The position numbers and the translations under genes are program-made. The notes under the pieces are model-generated. The model was not told the origin of the DNA and did not search any database. It saw only the letters and a program-made list of their open reading frames with translations. Positions 8,156 to 16,287 of a DNA stretch of 64,000 nt are shown here, piece by piece. Position 1 is the stretch's first letter. The number at the start of each line of letters is the position of its first letter. This DNA comes from Streptococcus porcinus (GTDB lineage: Bacteria > Bacillota > Bacilli > Lactobacillales > Streptococcaceae), in contig NZ_LR594036.1 in NCBI RefSeq assembly GCF_901542335.1, positions 930,001 to 994,000 of the forward strand, in the 5' to 3' direction.

Positions 8156-9899
8156 AACGAAAAATAGACATAAATCACAATCAGAAATAAATACAGAAAA
8201 TATAAAAATAGTTGAAAAAACATATATTGCCGGTGTTTATACACGACTATCACAAGAAAGAAAAGAAGATTATAGGGATAAAAGCAATTCACTTGAAATG
8301 CAGGAAGAACTTTGTGTAAAAGAAGCAAATGAAAAAGATATAAAAGTTTTTAGAATATATAAAGATTATGAGTATTCCGGAACAAACTTTAAAAGACCAG
8401 CTTTTCTTGAAATGATGGAAGATATAAGGATAGGGAGAATAAATTGTATCATCGTAAAAGATATGTCTAGGTTTGGAAGAGAATATTTAGAAATTGCGAA
8501 TTATATAGAAAAAGTATTTCCGTTCTTAGGGGTTAGATTTATTTCTGTAAATGACAATCTTGATACAAAAAACGGTATAAAATCGGATAAGAGTTATGAA
8601 ATAGCAATCAAAAATATCTTCAATGACTTGTATGCTAAAGATATTTCAAAGAAAGTAAAAGCCTCAAAAGAAGTAAAAATGAAACAAGGAGCCTTTATAG
8701 GAGCTACTGCTCCGTATGGCTATAAGGTAGAAAAAATAGACGGAAAAAGAGTTTTGGTGGTTGATAAAAAGGTAGCAGAAGTAGTAAGGCTTATATTTCA
8801 TTTAGCTGGTCAAGGCAAATCTAATATACAAATAGCAAGAGAATTGACAAGTATATACACTACACCTGCTGAATACAAAAGAACAGGAGAGCCTTACAAA
8901 AATAAACCGGATACAAGACAATGGGATCCTTCTTATCTATCAAAAATTCTTTCTGACGAAGTGTATATTGGAAATTTAACTCAAAGGGTATATTCAAACA
9001 GATATGATTCGGGTAGAAAAAGTAAATTTCGTGATAAAGAAGAATGGATAAGGGTAGAAGATACCCATGAAGCACTGGTTGAAAAAGATTTATTTGAAAG
9101 GGTAAGAATACTTAAAGAAAAAAATAAAGGTTCATTACCTTATCGTTCATTAAAAAATACCATAAAAGATGGTAAAGAAAATATAGGTTTAAAAATCCAA
9201 AGAGACCGAAACAGAGAAGGAAAGTATGATGGTCTCATAATTTGTGGTATATGCGGTAGAGATTTACAAAAACAATATGGTTCAAGGAGGCTCAAGTCTA
9301 ATGATGAAGTTTGTTATTGCTATTACTGTAAAGGTGGTGATAAATTAAAATTAGAAAAATCTCATATCAGAATTTATGAAACGGATATCGATAAAATTTT
9401 CGTTGATACCTTAAAAAGATTATTTTCAAGTTTTTATCAAGAGGATAAAGGATTATATCTTAAAAATTATTTGGAGAAGGCAAGCAATGAAAAAATAAAG
9501 CAAGTTTCTTTGAAAATAGATACTGATAGAAAGAAGATTGATGCTCTTAGAGTTAAGCTACAGAAAGAATATGAAAGCTATGTTAGAGGAGATGTTCTTT
9601 TAAGGAAATTTAAAGCAGAAAGTAATAAAATAGATAGACAGATAAAAACGATTAAAAATGAATTAAAGGTAGTAGACGATAAAAAGAGGAACATAAAGAG
9701 AAGAAAAGATGAAATCAAAAAATTCATAGAAGCTCTATTTTACTGTTTGGAGGATTACAAGAGTATAGAGGTGGATAAAGAACTGGTTGATACCTTAATT
9801 AACCGTATAGAAATCTCAAAATACAAGCAAGTAACTATATACTTTAAATTTAGTTTTGATAAAGATATAGAAAAGCAGTTGGAGGTAGAGCATGAATAG
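8148..9899 (+). CDS. Large serine recombinase 2 of 3
   Basis: I place the start at ATG 8148 (MARTKNRHK), preceded by GTGAGG and overlapping the stop of recombinase 1; an in-frame GTG lies at 8127. The product is 583 residues. The active serine is in YTRLS; KDMSRFGREY and APYGYKVE mark the catalytic and recombinase domains. Two Cys pairs (CGICG, CYYC) form the zinc ribbon, followed by a lysine-rich coiled coil. It shares a 35-base identical block with recombinase 1. It overlaps the next gene by 8 bases, so the three are translationally coupled. Confidence 0.92.
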   Translation: MARTKNRHKSQSEINTENIKIVEKTYIAGVYTRLSQERKEDYRDKSNSLEMQEELCVKEANEKDIKVFRIYKDYEYSGTNFKRPAFLEMMEDIRIGRINCIIVKDMSRFGREYLEIANYIEKVFPFLGVRFISVNDNLDTKNGIKSDKSYEIAIKNIFNDLYAKDISKKVKASKEVKMKQGAFIGATAPYGYKVEKIDGKRVLVVDKKVAEVVRLIFHLAGQGKSNIQIARELTSIYTTPAEYKRTGEPYKNKPDTRQWDPSYLSKILSDEVYIGNLTQRVYSNRYDSGRKSKFRDKEEWIRVEDTHEALVEKDLFERVRILKEKNKGSLPYRSLKNTIKDGKENIGLKIQRDRNREGKYDGLIICGICGRDLQKQYGSRRLKSNDEVCYCYYCKGGDKLKLEKSHIRIYETDIDKIFVDTLKRLFSSFYQEDKGLYLKNYLEKASNEKIKQVSLKIDTDRKKIDALRVKLQKEYESYVRGDVLLRKFKAESNKIDRQIKTIKNELKVVDDKKRNIKRRKDEIKKFIEALFYCLEDYKSIEVDKELVDTLINRIEISKYKQVTIYFKFSFDKDIEKQLEVEHE

Positions 9900-11412
9900 A
9901 ATAGCCATTTATTTAAGACTTTCAGAAGAAGATTATAAAAAAAAGGATGAGAGTGTAAGTATAGTAAATCAGAGAGACTATATAAGAAATTACATTGAAA
10001 ACGAGAACTCTCTGAAGGATTGTGAGATAGAAGAATATATAGATGATGGCTTTTCTGCTACAAATACAAACAGACCTTCGTTTTTAAGACTTATTGATAA
10101 TATAAAAGCCGGGAGAATAAATACGATAATTGTAAAGGATATGTCGAGATTTTCAAGAGATTATATATTGCTTGGAGACTATCTGAGTAATATATTTCCA
10201 TTTTTGAAAATACGGTTTATTGCTATCAATGACAACTACGATTCTATAAATGAAGATGGAAATGGGATAGATACAGATATACAGTTTAAGACATTGTACT
10301 ATGATTTGTTCAGTAAGGAATTATCGGAAAAAGTAAAAAGTTCTTTTAAACAACTTAAATCACAGGGGAAAAATACTAATTGGGCAGCACCTTTTGGATA
10401 CATAAAAGATCCAAAAGACAAATATCATATTATACCTGATGAAAAGACAGCTTTTATAGTTAAAGAAGCTTTTGACTTGCTGTTAGAGGGATATTCTTGC
10501 AATCAGGTAGCAAATATATTCAATGAAAAAGATTATATAACCTGTTCTGAAAGAAAAGAAGAACTAAAAATTTCAAAGTACACAAGAAATCTTGTTACTG
10601 GCAGTAAAATAAATAAAAGAGTTTGGACAAGTGCGGCTATATCCAGAATAACGAGTAATGAATTATATACAGGAGATTATGTATATAATAAATATAAAGA
10701 TACAAGGATTGGTGGAAGAAAAAGTATATTACTTCCTGAAGAAGAATGGAAGGTAATTCTTAATACTCATGAAGCGATTGTTTCTAGAGAAGTTTTTGAT
10801 AAAGTAGGGATAATAAAGAAAAAAAGAATTTTCGGGGGATACACAAAAAACAGAGAAGAATCTATTTTTTCTGACAAGATTTTTTGTAAAGAATGCGGTA
10901 GACATATGGGATTTAGATGTGATAGTAGGCAAAAGAAAAATCCAAATAAAGTGTATAAATATAGAAATTACTATTGTTATTTCTGTAAAGCTAGTAGAAC
11001 TCCCAACAATGTCAAAGAAAGAGACATTATAGAGTTGATAAGACCAAAATTAGATGAATTTAAGTCCCAAAATACAGAAAAAGAAGAAAGCATAATAGAT
11101 TATGAAAAAAGAAAGGAAGAGTATTTAAAAGAAATATCTGAATTAAATAGTAACCTGCAAATAATCTATGAGAATTACAAGAAAAACAGTATTTCAAAAG
11201 AAGAATATTTACGAAAAAAAATACTTGTTCAAGACAAAAAGAAGTTACTGGAAAACAAGATAAGAGAATTAGAAAATATAGAAGATGATTCCAAGAAAGA
11301 ACTGGATATTAATAACTTAGATGAAGATAATTTGTTGAAAATATATGTAGATAATATAATTGATAAAATAATTGCATCAAGAACTGGAGAAATAGAGATT
11401 ATAGAGAAATAG
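9892..11412 (+). CDS. Large serine recombinase 3 of 3
   Basis: This 506-residue recombinase begins at ATG 9892 behind GGAGGTAGAGC. The active serine lies in YLRLS near the N-terminus, followed by KDMSRFSRDY, a recombinase domain (APFGYIKD), a zinc ribbon (CKECG and CYFC), and a C-terminal coiled coil. It is the gene nearest the element boundary; its stop is only about 40 bases from the chromosomal ABC-F sequence. Whether one, two or all three recombinases are needed for integration and excision cannot be read from the sequence. Confidence 0.92.
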   Translation: MNRIAIYLRLSEEDYKKKDESVSIVNQRDYIRNYIENENSLKDCEIEEYIDDGFSATNTNRPSFLRLIDNIKAGRINTIIVKDMSRFSRDYILLGDYLSNIFPFLKIRFIAINDNYDSINEDGNGIDTDIQFKTLYYDLFSKELSEKVKSSFKQLKSQGKNTNWAAPFGYIKDPKDKYHIIPDEKTAFIVKEAFDLLLEGYSCNQVANIFNEKDYITCSERKEELKISKYTRNLVTGSKINKRVWTSAAISRITSNELYTGDYVYNKYKDTRIGGRKSILLPEEEWKVILNTHEAIVSREVFDKVGIIKKKRIFGGYTKNREESIFSDKIFCKECGRHMGFRCDSRQKKNPNKVYKYRNYYCYFCKASRTPNNVKERDIIELIRPKLDEFKSQNTEKEESIIDYEKRKEEYLKEISELNSNLQIIYENYKKNSISKEEYLRKKILVQDKKKLLENKIRELENIEDDSKKELDINNLDEDNLLKIYVDNIIDKIIASRTGEIEIIEK

Positions 11413-11455
11413 ATAATTCAGGAAATTCTATATCAATTGCTTGACATTGTAGGGG
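11413..11455. other. Element-chromosome junction (att site)
   Basis: After the third recombinase stop (11410-11412) about 40 non-coding bases lead into the ABC-F frame. Coding for the ABC-F protein resumes with GGG AAA TCA ACC at 11453-11464, the G-K-S-T of Walker A; the codon before it would be TAG, so the crossover lies at about 11,451-11,455. Serine recombinases usually exchange at a two-base core; GG or GA in AGGGGAAA are candidates. The matching other half should sit at the far end of the element. Confidence 0.75.
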
Positions 11456-12877
11456 AAATCAACCTTTATGAGCATTGTTACCGGTCATTTACAACCCGAT
11501 GAAGGAAAGGTTGAATGGTCTAAATATGTCACAGCAGGTTACTTAGATCAGCACACGGTCTTAGAAGCAGGACAAACCGTTCGTGATGTTCTAAGAACAG
11601 CTTTTGATGAGTTGTTTAAAACTGAAGCCCGTATTAATGATATCTACTTATCAATGGCTGAAGAAGGAGCTGATGTCGACGGTCTTATGGAAGAAGTCGG
11701 TGAATTGCAAGATCGTCTGGAGTCACGAGATTTCTATACACTGGACGCAAAGATTGATGAGGTAGCAAGAGCTCTAGGGGTTATGGATTTTGGCATGGAG
11801 TCTGATGTGACAGAATTATCTGGAGGCCAGAGGACAAAAATTCTGCTAGCAAAGCTATTACTTGAAAAGCCAGATATTTTACTGTTGGATGAACCAACAA
11901 ACTATCTTGACGCAGAGCATATCGAATGGCTTAAACGTTACCTTCAAAATTATGAAAATGCCTTTGTTCTTATTTCACATGACATTCCATTTCTTAATGA
12001 GGTTATTAATATTGTCTACCACGTTGAAAATCAGAATCTGGTAAGGTATTCGGGCGACTATTATCAGTTCAAAGAGATTCATGAAATGAAAAAGGCACAA
12101 TTAGAGGCTGCCTATGAACGTCAACAAAAAGAAATTGCTGATTTACAAGACTTTGTTAACCGTAATAAGGCGCGTGTTGCTACTCGCAATATGGCTATGT
12201 CTAGACAGAAAAAATTGGATAAAATGGACATTATTGAGTTGCAGGTTGAGAAACCTAAACCAAACTTTGAGTTTAAAGAATCTCGCACTCCTAGTCGCTA
12301 TATTTTTCAAGCAAAAGAATTGGTTATTGGCTATGATCGCCCTCTAACAAAAAATCCTTTAACTCTTAATTTTGAACGAAATCAAAAAATTGCTATCATA
12401 GGTGCGAATGGTATTGGTAAATCTACACTATTAAAGAGTTTATTGGGTATCATCAAGCCGTTAGCAGGGCAAGTGGAGCGTGGTGATTTTATTGAATTAG
12501 GTTATTTTGAACAAGAAGTTTCAGGAGTAAATCGTCAAACACCATTAGAAGCAGTTTGGGATGCTTTCCCAGCTTTAAATCAAGCAGAAGTAAGAGCAGC
12601 ACTTGCACGTTGCGGCTTAACTTCAAAACATATTGAAAGTCAGATTCAGCTTTTATCCGGAGGAGAACAAGCTAAGGTGCGCTTTTGTCTTCTCATGAAT
12701 CGAGAAAATAATGTTTTGGTATTGGATGAGCCAACTAACCATTTAGACGTTGATGCTAAAGCTGAACTAAAAAGAGCTTTGCAAGCCTACAAGGGATCTA
12801 TCTTAATGGTATGTCACGAACCTGATTTTTATCAAGGTTGGGTAACGGATATTTGGGATTTCAACCAACTAACCTAA
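11453..12877 (+). pseudogene. ABC-F family ATPase, 5' end removed by the element
   Basis: About 474 residues of a two-domain ABC-F protein (family length about 540) remain. The first ATPase domain keeps only KST of Walker A, then LSGGQRTK and LLLDEPTNYLDAEH. The linker and second domain are complete (GANGIGKST, LLSGGEQAK, LVLDEPTNHLD). It looks like the EttA/YbiT-type translation factor group of Firmicutes, not a membrane transporter. An ATG at 11468 could start a 469-residue product, but its first nucleotide site would lack the phosphate-binding loop. Excision of the element would restore the gene. Confidence 0.85.
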
Positions 12878-12900
12878 GTTAAACCTAGATAATAGTTATA

Positions 12901-12930
12901 AAAAAGTTGGCCAATTGTACCAACTTTTTT
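12901..12930 (+). terminator. Terminator after the ABC-F gene
   Basis: AAAAAGTTGG (12901-12910) pairs with CCAACTTTTT (12920-12929) around a 9-base loop, and the T run continues. It can work in both directions. Confidence 0.9.
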
Positions 12931-12950
12931 TATATCTGATAGCAAAATTC

Positions 12951-12979
12951 TTGACTAGGATTCAAAATAAAAGTATAAT
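12951..12979 (+). promoter_or_regulatory. Strong sigma-A promoter for the small-protein / YtxH operon
   Basis: TTGACT at 12951-12956 and TATAAT at 12974-12979 are 17 bases apart. The start codon of the first gene follows only at 13190, so there is a leader of about 200 bases. That leader contains a good unused ribosome site (GAGGAGG at 13117) followed by an open frame without a usual start codon. Confidence 0.85.
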
Positions 12980-13189
12980 GACAATATAAATAATTAATTG
13001 AGTAGTCTCTTTTATTTATCTTGTAATAATAGCTTTGTTAAAGAAAACACAAAGAAAATATTCTATCTATCAACAAAAGTAGCTACATAAAATTAATTAT
13101 AATGGTCACTTTATAGAGGAGGCATTTTATCATAGAAAGTGAGAACTATCAAAAAGTAATTAATGTCTCAGATAGAAAAGGAGTCTAAT

Positions 13190-13342
13190 ATGAACTTTAA
13201 GGGAAACAATGTGAAAGCAGGACACACTGTCAATACTAAACATAATAGAGTAAAGATTGCGGAGGTACTTCAATTAGTGTTACTACTTATCCCCGTCTTC
13301 AAACTAAGTCGGAAAATTTTGAAAGATCGTAAAATGAAATAG
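13190..13342 (+). CDS. 50-residue basic protein with one hydrophobic segment
   Basis: ATG 13190 lies behind AAAAGGAG. The 50-residue product is polar and basic at both ends, with a hydrophobic middle (LQLVLLLIPVF) that could be a single membrane anchor. It is followed after 9 bases by the YtxH-type gene, so both are probably cotranscribed from the promoter at 12951. I do not recognise a family. It may be a small envelope-stress or YtxH partner protein, but that rests only on position. Confidence 0.65.
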   Translation: MNFKGNNVKAGHTVNTKHNRVKIAEVLQLVLLLIPVFKLSRKILKDRKMK

Positions 13343-13351
13343 GAGATAGAC

Positions 13352-13699
13352 ATGATGAACTCAAAACAAAAAGGTATAGCTATCGCTCTTATTGCCGGAG
13401 CCGCCGCAGCAACTATTGCTTATTTAAGCCTATCAGAAACTGACAAACAAGACTTGCTTGAAGAAAGTAATAAGAAGATGGGTGAATTAAATGACACCAT
13501 TAAGGGTTTTAGTGAGCAGTTTTTAGGAACAGTTACTGAAAAGTTAGAAGATTCAAAATCAAAGATAGACCAGTATTCTGATTTCGCTTCAACTAAGCTT
13601 GAAGATTCCCTTTCAAAGGCAAAGGGCACTATTGAACACTACTCAGATGTGGCTGGGGATAAGATTGATGAGCAATTGAATCATTTTAAAAATAAATAA
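13352..13699 (+). CDS. YtxH-type small membrane-anchored protein
   Basis: This 115-residue protein has an N-terminal hydrophobic segment (about residues 8-26, IAIALIAGAAAATIAYLSL) and then a long charged helix with repeated LEDS / DKID patterns typical of YtxH-like general stress proteins. Two ATG codons lie in tandem (13352, 13355) behind AGGAGATA; either may be used. Members are often stress-induced and membrane-attached, but their molecular function is not known. A terminator follows at 13771. Confidence 0.7.
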   Translation: MMNSKQKGIAIALIAGAAAATIAYLSLSETDKQDLLEESNKKMGELNDTIKGFSEQFLGTVTEKLEDSKSKIDQYSDFASTKLEDSLSKAKGTIEHYSDVAGDKIDEQLNHFKNK

Positions 13700-13770
13700 A
13701 GCTAGCTATGCTATTCCACATTAAAAAACGAGAGTTTGATAAGACAAAGTAAACTCATTCGGTAAGACAC

Positions 13771-13794
13771 AAAAGGGCTTTTAGCCCTTTTTTT
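13771..13794 (+). terminator. Terminator after the YtxH-type gene
   Basis: AAAAGGGCT and AGCCCTTTT form a tight hairpin with a TTT loop, followed by a T run. The same hairpin sequence returns at 13965-13990. Confidence 0.88.
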
Positions 13795-13916
13795 AGAACG
13801 TAGACAAACTCCTAACAATAAAAAATGTGAATAGACTTGCGTAAAATGACAAGATATTAAACTCTTAAAGATGTTGATGTTCCAATGTTTCTGAGAGTTT
13901 TTGCTTTTCATAATAA

Positions 13917-13964
13917 AGAAAAAAGATTGAAGAAAATTGTCCAAAATGGACTTTGTCTTCAATC
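13917..13964 (-). terminator. Terminator of the lipid kinase gene (minus strand)
   Basis: On the minus strand GATTGAAG pairs with CTTCAATC, with an inner TCCA/TGGA helix, then TTTTTTCTTT follows. It lies about 40 bases after the lipid kinase stop at 14006. Confidence 0.8.
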
Positions 13965-13990
13965 TGAAAGGGCTTTTAGCCCTTTTTTTA
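13965..13990 (+). terminator. Second plus-strand terminator with the same hairpin
   Basis: GAAAGGGCTTTTAGCCC followed by seven T repeats the hairpin at 13771-13794. No gene on the + strand lies between the two, so it would end an unannotated transcript from 13795-13964. The stretch 13700-14005 holds no convincing gene. Confidence 0.75.
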
Positions 13991-14005
13991 TATGTATGGA
14001 TTGTT

Positions 14006-14917
14006 TTAGGAATTAGGAACGCGAACGGTGACCGCTTCCTTTAAGACTGTGAGTGTCACTGGCACCATATCGCTTTTATCACCATCAATACGGGTTCGAG
14101 GTAAAATCAATGTTTTTAATTTTGATGGCGTAATAGTTAACTTCTGAGTTGAAAAGTGTGTAATCTCTTCAGCCATAGAGAAATCTCCTTTACGAAAATC
14201 ATTTATATGTAATAAAAATTTTATAAATGAAACTTTCTTCATGGTATAGACCTGCAATAGCCCATCATTAACCGTAGCAGAGGGTGAGAAAGATGGAAAA
14301 CCAGCAATGGAATTGGTCATGGTTACAAGTAAGAACTTTGTCTTAATAGCAAATTGTCGACGATCATCTTCAAGGTTTAGGTAATAGGAACGGTTGCGTT
14401 TTAAAATTCGGAAACTATCCTTTAAAAAAGCTAAGGGTCCAAATTTTCGTTTATCTTCAGTGGTCACATTAGCTGCTATATCTGCTAACAGTCCAAGAGT
14501 TAGACTACTAATCATATAATGATCATTAACTTTACAAAGGTCTACTCTTTTATCTTGCCCATTTAAAATGGTATCAATAGCTAAATCAGGATCTAATGGA
14601 ATGGATAGAGATTTTGCAAAGTTATTGACAGTACCAGAGGGGATAAGGCCTATTTTAGTATGCTGACCACCTTCATGGACGCCACCTATTATTTTATTAA
14701 TAGTTCCATCTCCCCCAAGTGGAATAACCAAGTCAATTCCCCTGCTAGAAGCTTCTTTGGCCTTCTTAAAGGCATCAGAAGCTGACTCAGGGCTAACAAC
14801 GGTAATGTTCTTTTCAAGAAAACCATGCTTTAGGAAAGAGTCTTTGATATGTTGTGTAAGGTCTTTTTCGTTTTTCTTTCCGGAAAAAGGATTGACAAAT
14901 AAGTGTACTGTCTCCAT
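14006..14917 (-). CDS. Diacylglycerol kinase family lipid kinase (DagK/YegS/BmrU type)
   Basis: The 303-residue protein has the family's N-terminal kinase domain with NPFSGKK near the start and the nucleotide-binding GGDGTINKIIGG at about residues 68-79, then a C-terminal beta domain. Enzymes of this family phosphorylate diacylglycerol or related lipids at the membrane; DagK recycles the diacylglycerol released in lipoteichoic acid synthesis. Start is ATG 14917 behind AGAAAGGTAA on the minus strand. It is a single-gene unit with its own terminator. Whether the substrate is diacylglycerol or another lipid is not decided. Confidence 0.85.
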   Translation of the reverse strand: METVHLFVNPFSGKKNEKDLTQHIKDSFLKHGFLEKNITVVSPESASDAFKKAKEASSRGIDLVIPLGGDGTINKIIGGVHEGGQHTKIGLIPSGTVNNFAKSLSIPLDPDLAIDTILNGQDKRVDLCKVNDHYMISSLTLGLLADIAANVTTEDKRKFGPLAFLKDSFRILKRNRSYYLNLEDDRRQFAIKTKFLLVTMTNSIAGFPSFSPSATVNDGLLQVYTMKKVSFIKFLLHINDFRKGDFSMAEEITHFSTQKLTITPSKLKTLILPRTRIDGDKSDMVPVTLTVLKEAVTVRVPNS

Positions 14918-15017
14918 AATGAATTACCTTTCTTTCTAATCATACTTATTATAACACTCCTCTATCTATTTGTAAGTAATAAAAAAGCTAGTCTTATTTC
15001 ATTAGACTAGCACTTCA

Positions 15018-15689
15018 TTATAGCATGTAAAAAACAATGGCAATAAATTGCAGGGCAGACGCTAGCAGAATAAAGAGATGCCAAATCATATGAAAGTAGG
15101 GCTTTTTCTTAGCATAAAATATAGCACCAATAGTGTAGGATAAGCCTCCTAAAAACATCAGAATAGCAAATACTAATCCCGTCTTATTAATAATGACCGG
15201 TAAAATAAAGATAACTAACCATCCCATAAAAAGATAGAGTATTAAACTGAATTTTTCATTAATAGATTTTGCAAAAATTTTATAGAGAATGCCAAATAAG
15301 GTTATTCCCCATTGTAGAATGATAATAAGATAACCTAACCAGCCTCCTACTAAAGAAAGTGCAATGGGTGTATAACTGCCAGCAATAGCAATATAAATCA
15401 TACTATGATCAATGATTCGAAGTACATATTTTTGGGGTGTTCCATAAGCCATGGAATGATAAATAGTTGATGACAGGAACATCAGAAATAGGCTAATGAC
15501 AAAAATTGAAGTACCAACAGCAACTTTAAGTTGGTAAGTTTGATAACTATAAATAGCAACAAATGGCAAAATAAACAGCATGACAACGGAACCGACAGCA
15601 TGCGTTATGGCATTTGCAACCTCTTCTCCAAATGATAGGGGAAGACTTTGTTTAAAAGTTTGATTCAAGGCAAGGACCTCCTTATTCAT
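15018..15689 (-). CDS. Hemolysin III family membrane protein (TrhA/PAQR)
   Basis: A 223-residue protein with seven predicted membrane segments. Conserved family residues are seen in SSTIYHSMAYGTP, the DHSMIYIAIAGSYTP stretch and the C-terminal HMIWHLFIL; the His residues resemble the metal site of PAQR proteins. In B. subtilis and E. coli relatives have been linked to membrane energetics and fluidity; the hemolysin name is historical. Its start overlaps the end of the DUF1836 gene by 8 bases, so both form one operon. The RBS GGAGGT lies inside the upstream gene end. Confidence 0.88.
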   Translation of the reverse strand: MNKEVLALNQTFKQSLPLSFGEEVANAITHAVGSVVMLFILPFVAIYSYQTYQLKVAVGTSIFVISLFLMFLSSTIYHSMAYGTPQKYVLRIIDHSMIYIAIAGSYTPIALSLVGGWLGYLIIILQWGITLFGILYKIFAKSINEKFSLILYLFMGWLVIFILPVIINKTGLVFAILMFLGGLSYTIGAIFYAKKKPYFHMIWHLFILLASALQFIAIVFYML

Positions 15690-16110
15690 TTTCCGTTAAT
15701 GAAAATGTTAGGCAATAATATTTAACAGTTTTACATGCTGCAACGATAATATCATCAACTCCATCAGTTTCTCCACTGTTCCAGTAATTAACAAAAGCAC
15801 GATAGAGCTGTTCAGAATCGTTTTTATCTTTTAAACTTTGTAGGACCTGACTAATATTTTGAATGGGAAAGCTATGCTTTAGAATCGCTATTGCAATGAG
15901 TCGCGCTAACTGATGTCTAGCGTATTTCTTCTTAAAGGGCTTTTCAAGATAGCCATGCTTAACATAATTATTGACCATAGAAGCGGTTAGAGGTTTTTGT
16001 TGATTTGGTTCTATAATAGTTGCTACTTGATTAACATATAGTAGAACTTGATCAAGATATAAGTCAATCTCAGGCAAATTTTCCCAATTAGGAAGAATAG
16101 TATATTTCAT
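15682..16110 (-). CDS. DUF1836 protein, possible DNA-binding regulator
   Basis: The 142-residue protein matches the DUF1836 pattern: TASMVNNYVKHGYLEKP followed by KKYARHQLARLIAIAILKH, which looks like a MerR-like winged helix region (about 40-90). No effector domain is seen. It is translationally coupled to the hemolysin III gene. A 19-bp palindrome lies just upstream of its start (16127-16145) and could be its own operator. The function of this family is not established; a regulatory role is an inference from the fold-like motif. Confidence 0.75.
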   Translation of the reverse strand: MKYTILPNWENLPEIDLYLDQVLLYVNQVATIIEPNQQKPLTASMVNNYVKHGYLEKPFKKKYARHQLARLIAIAILKHSFPIQNISQVLQSLKDKNDSEQLYRAFVNYWNSGETDGVDDIIVAACKTVKYYCLTFSLTENE

Positions 16111-16126
16111 TTCACAAACCCTTTCA

Positions 16127-16145
16127 TCTAGTTATGATAACTAGA
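16127..16145. promoter_or_regulatory. 19-bp palindrome upstream of the DUF1836 gene
   Basis: TCTAGTTAT-G-ATAACTAGA is a perfect inverted repeat 17 bases before the DUF1836 start codon. It has the form of a dimeric repressor site. It lies in the divergent region shared with rbgA, whose likely -10 box (TATAAT, about 16223) is further right. Confidence 0.6.
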
Positions 16146-16287
16146 TTTTACAATAATTAAAATAAAAATACAAGAAAAAATTTTACTTTTAAAATATGAA
16201 AATAGGATTAGGCACAATTTCATGATATAATAAGCAGTAATACTATCAACTAGTCTCATATTTGAAACTAGGAAAGGAGAGCTATAA

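Larger units (their letters stand above)
1..11452. mobile_element. End of an integrative element with three serine recombinases
   Basis: The stretch from the window start to about 11,452 is foreign to the streptococcal backbone: it is rich in AGA, ATA and AAA codons, its genes resemble clostridial element genes, and it ends abruptly inside a chromosomal ABC-F gene. It holds exporter cargo, a sigma-like protein, a possible structured RNA and three tandem large serine recombinases next to the boundary, the usual place for an integration module. The other end lies outside the window, so the size and whether conjugation genes are present are unknown. Integrative conjugative or mobilizable element is an inference. 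Confidence 0.8.

Noticed and set aside
13711..13962. 83-residue minus-strand frame between YtxH and lipid kinase genes
   Set aside because: It lies over three terminator hairpins and has no ribosome site; the coding look is chance.
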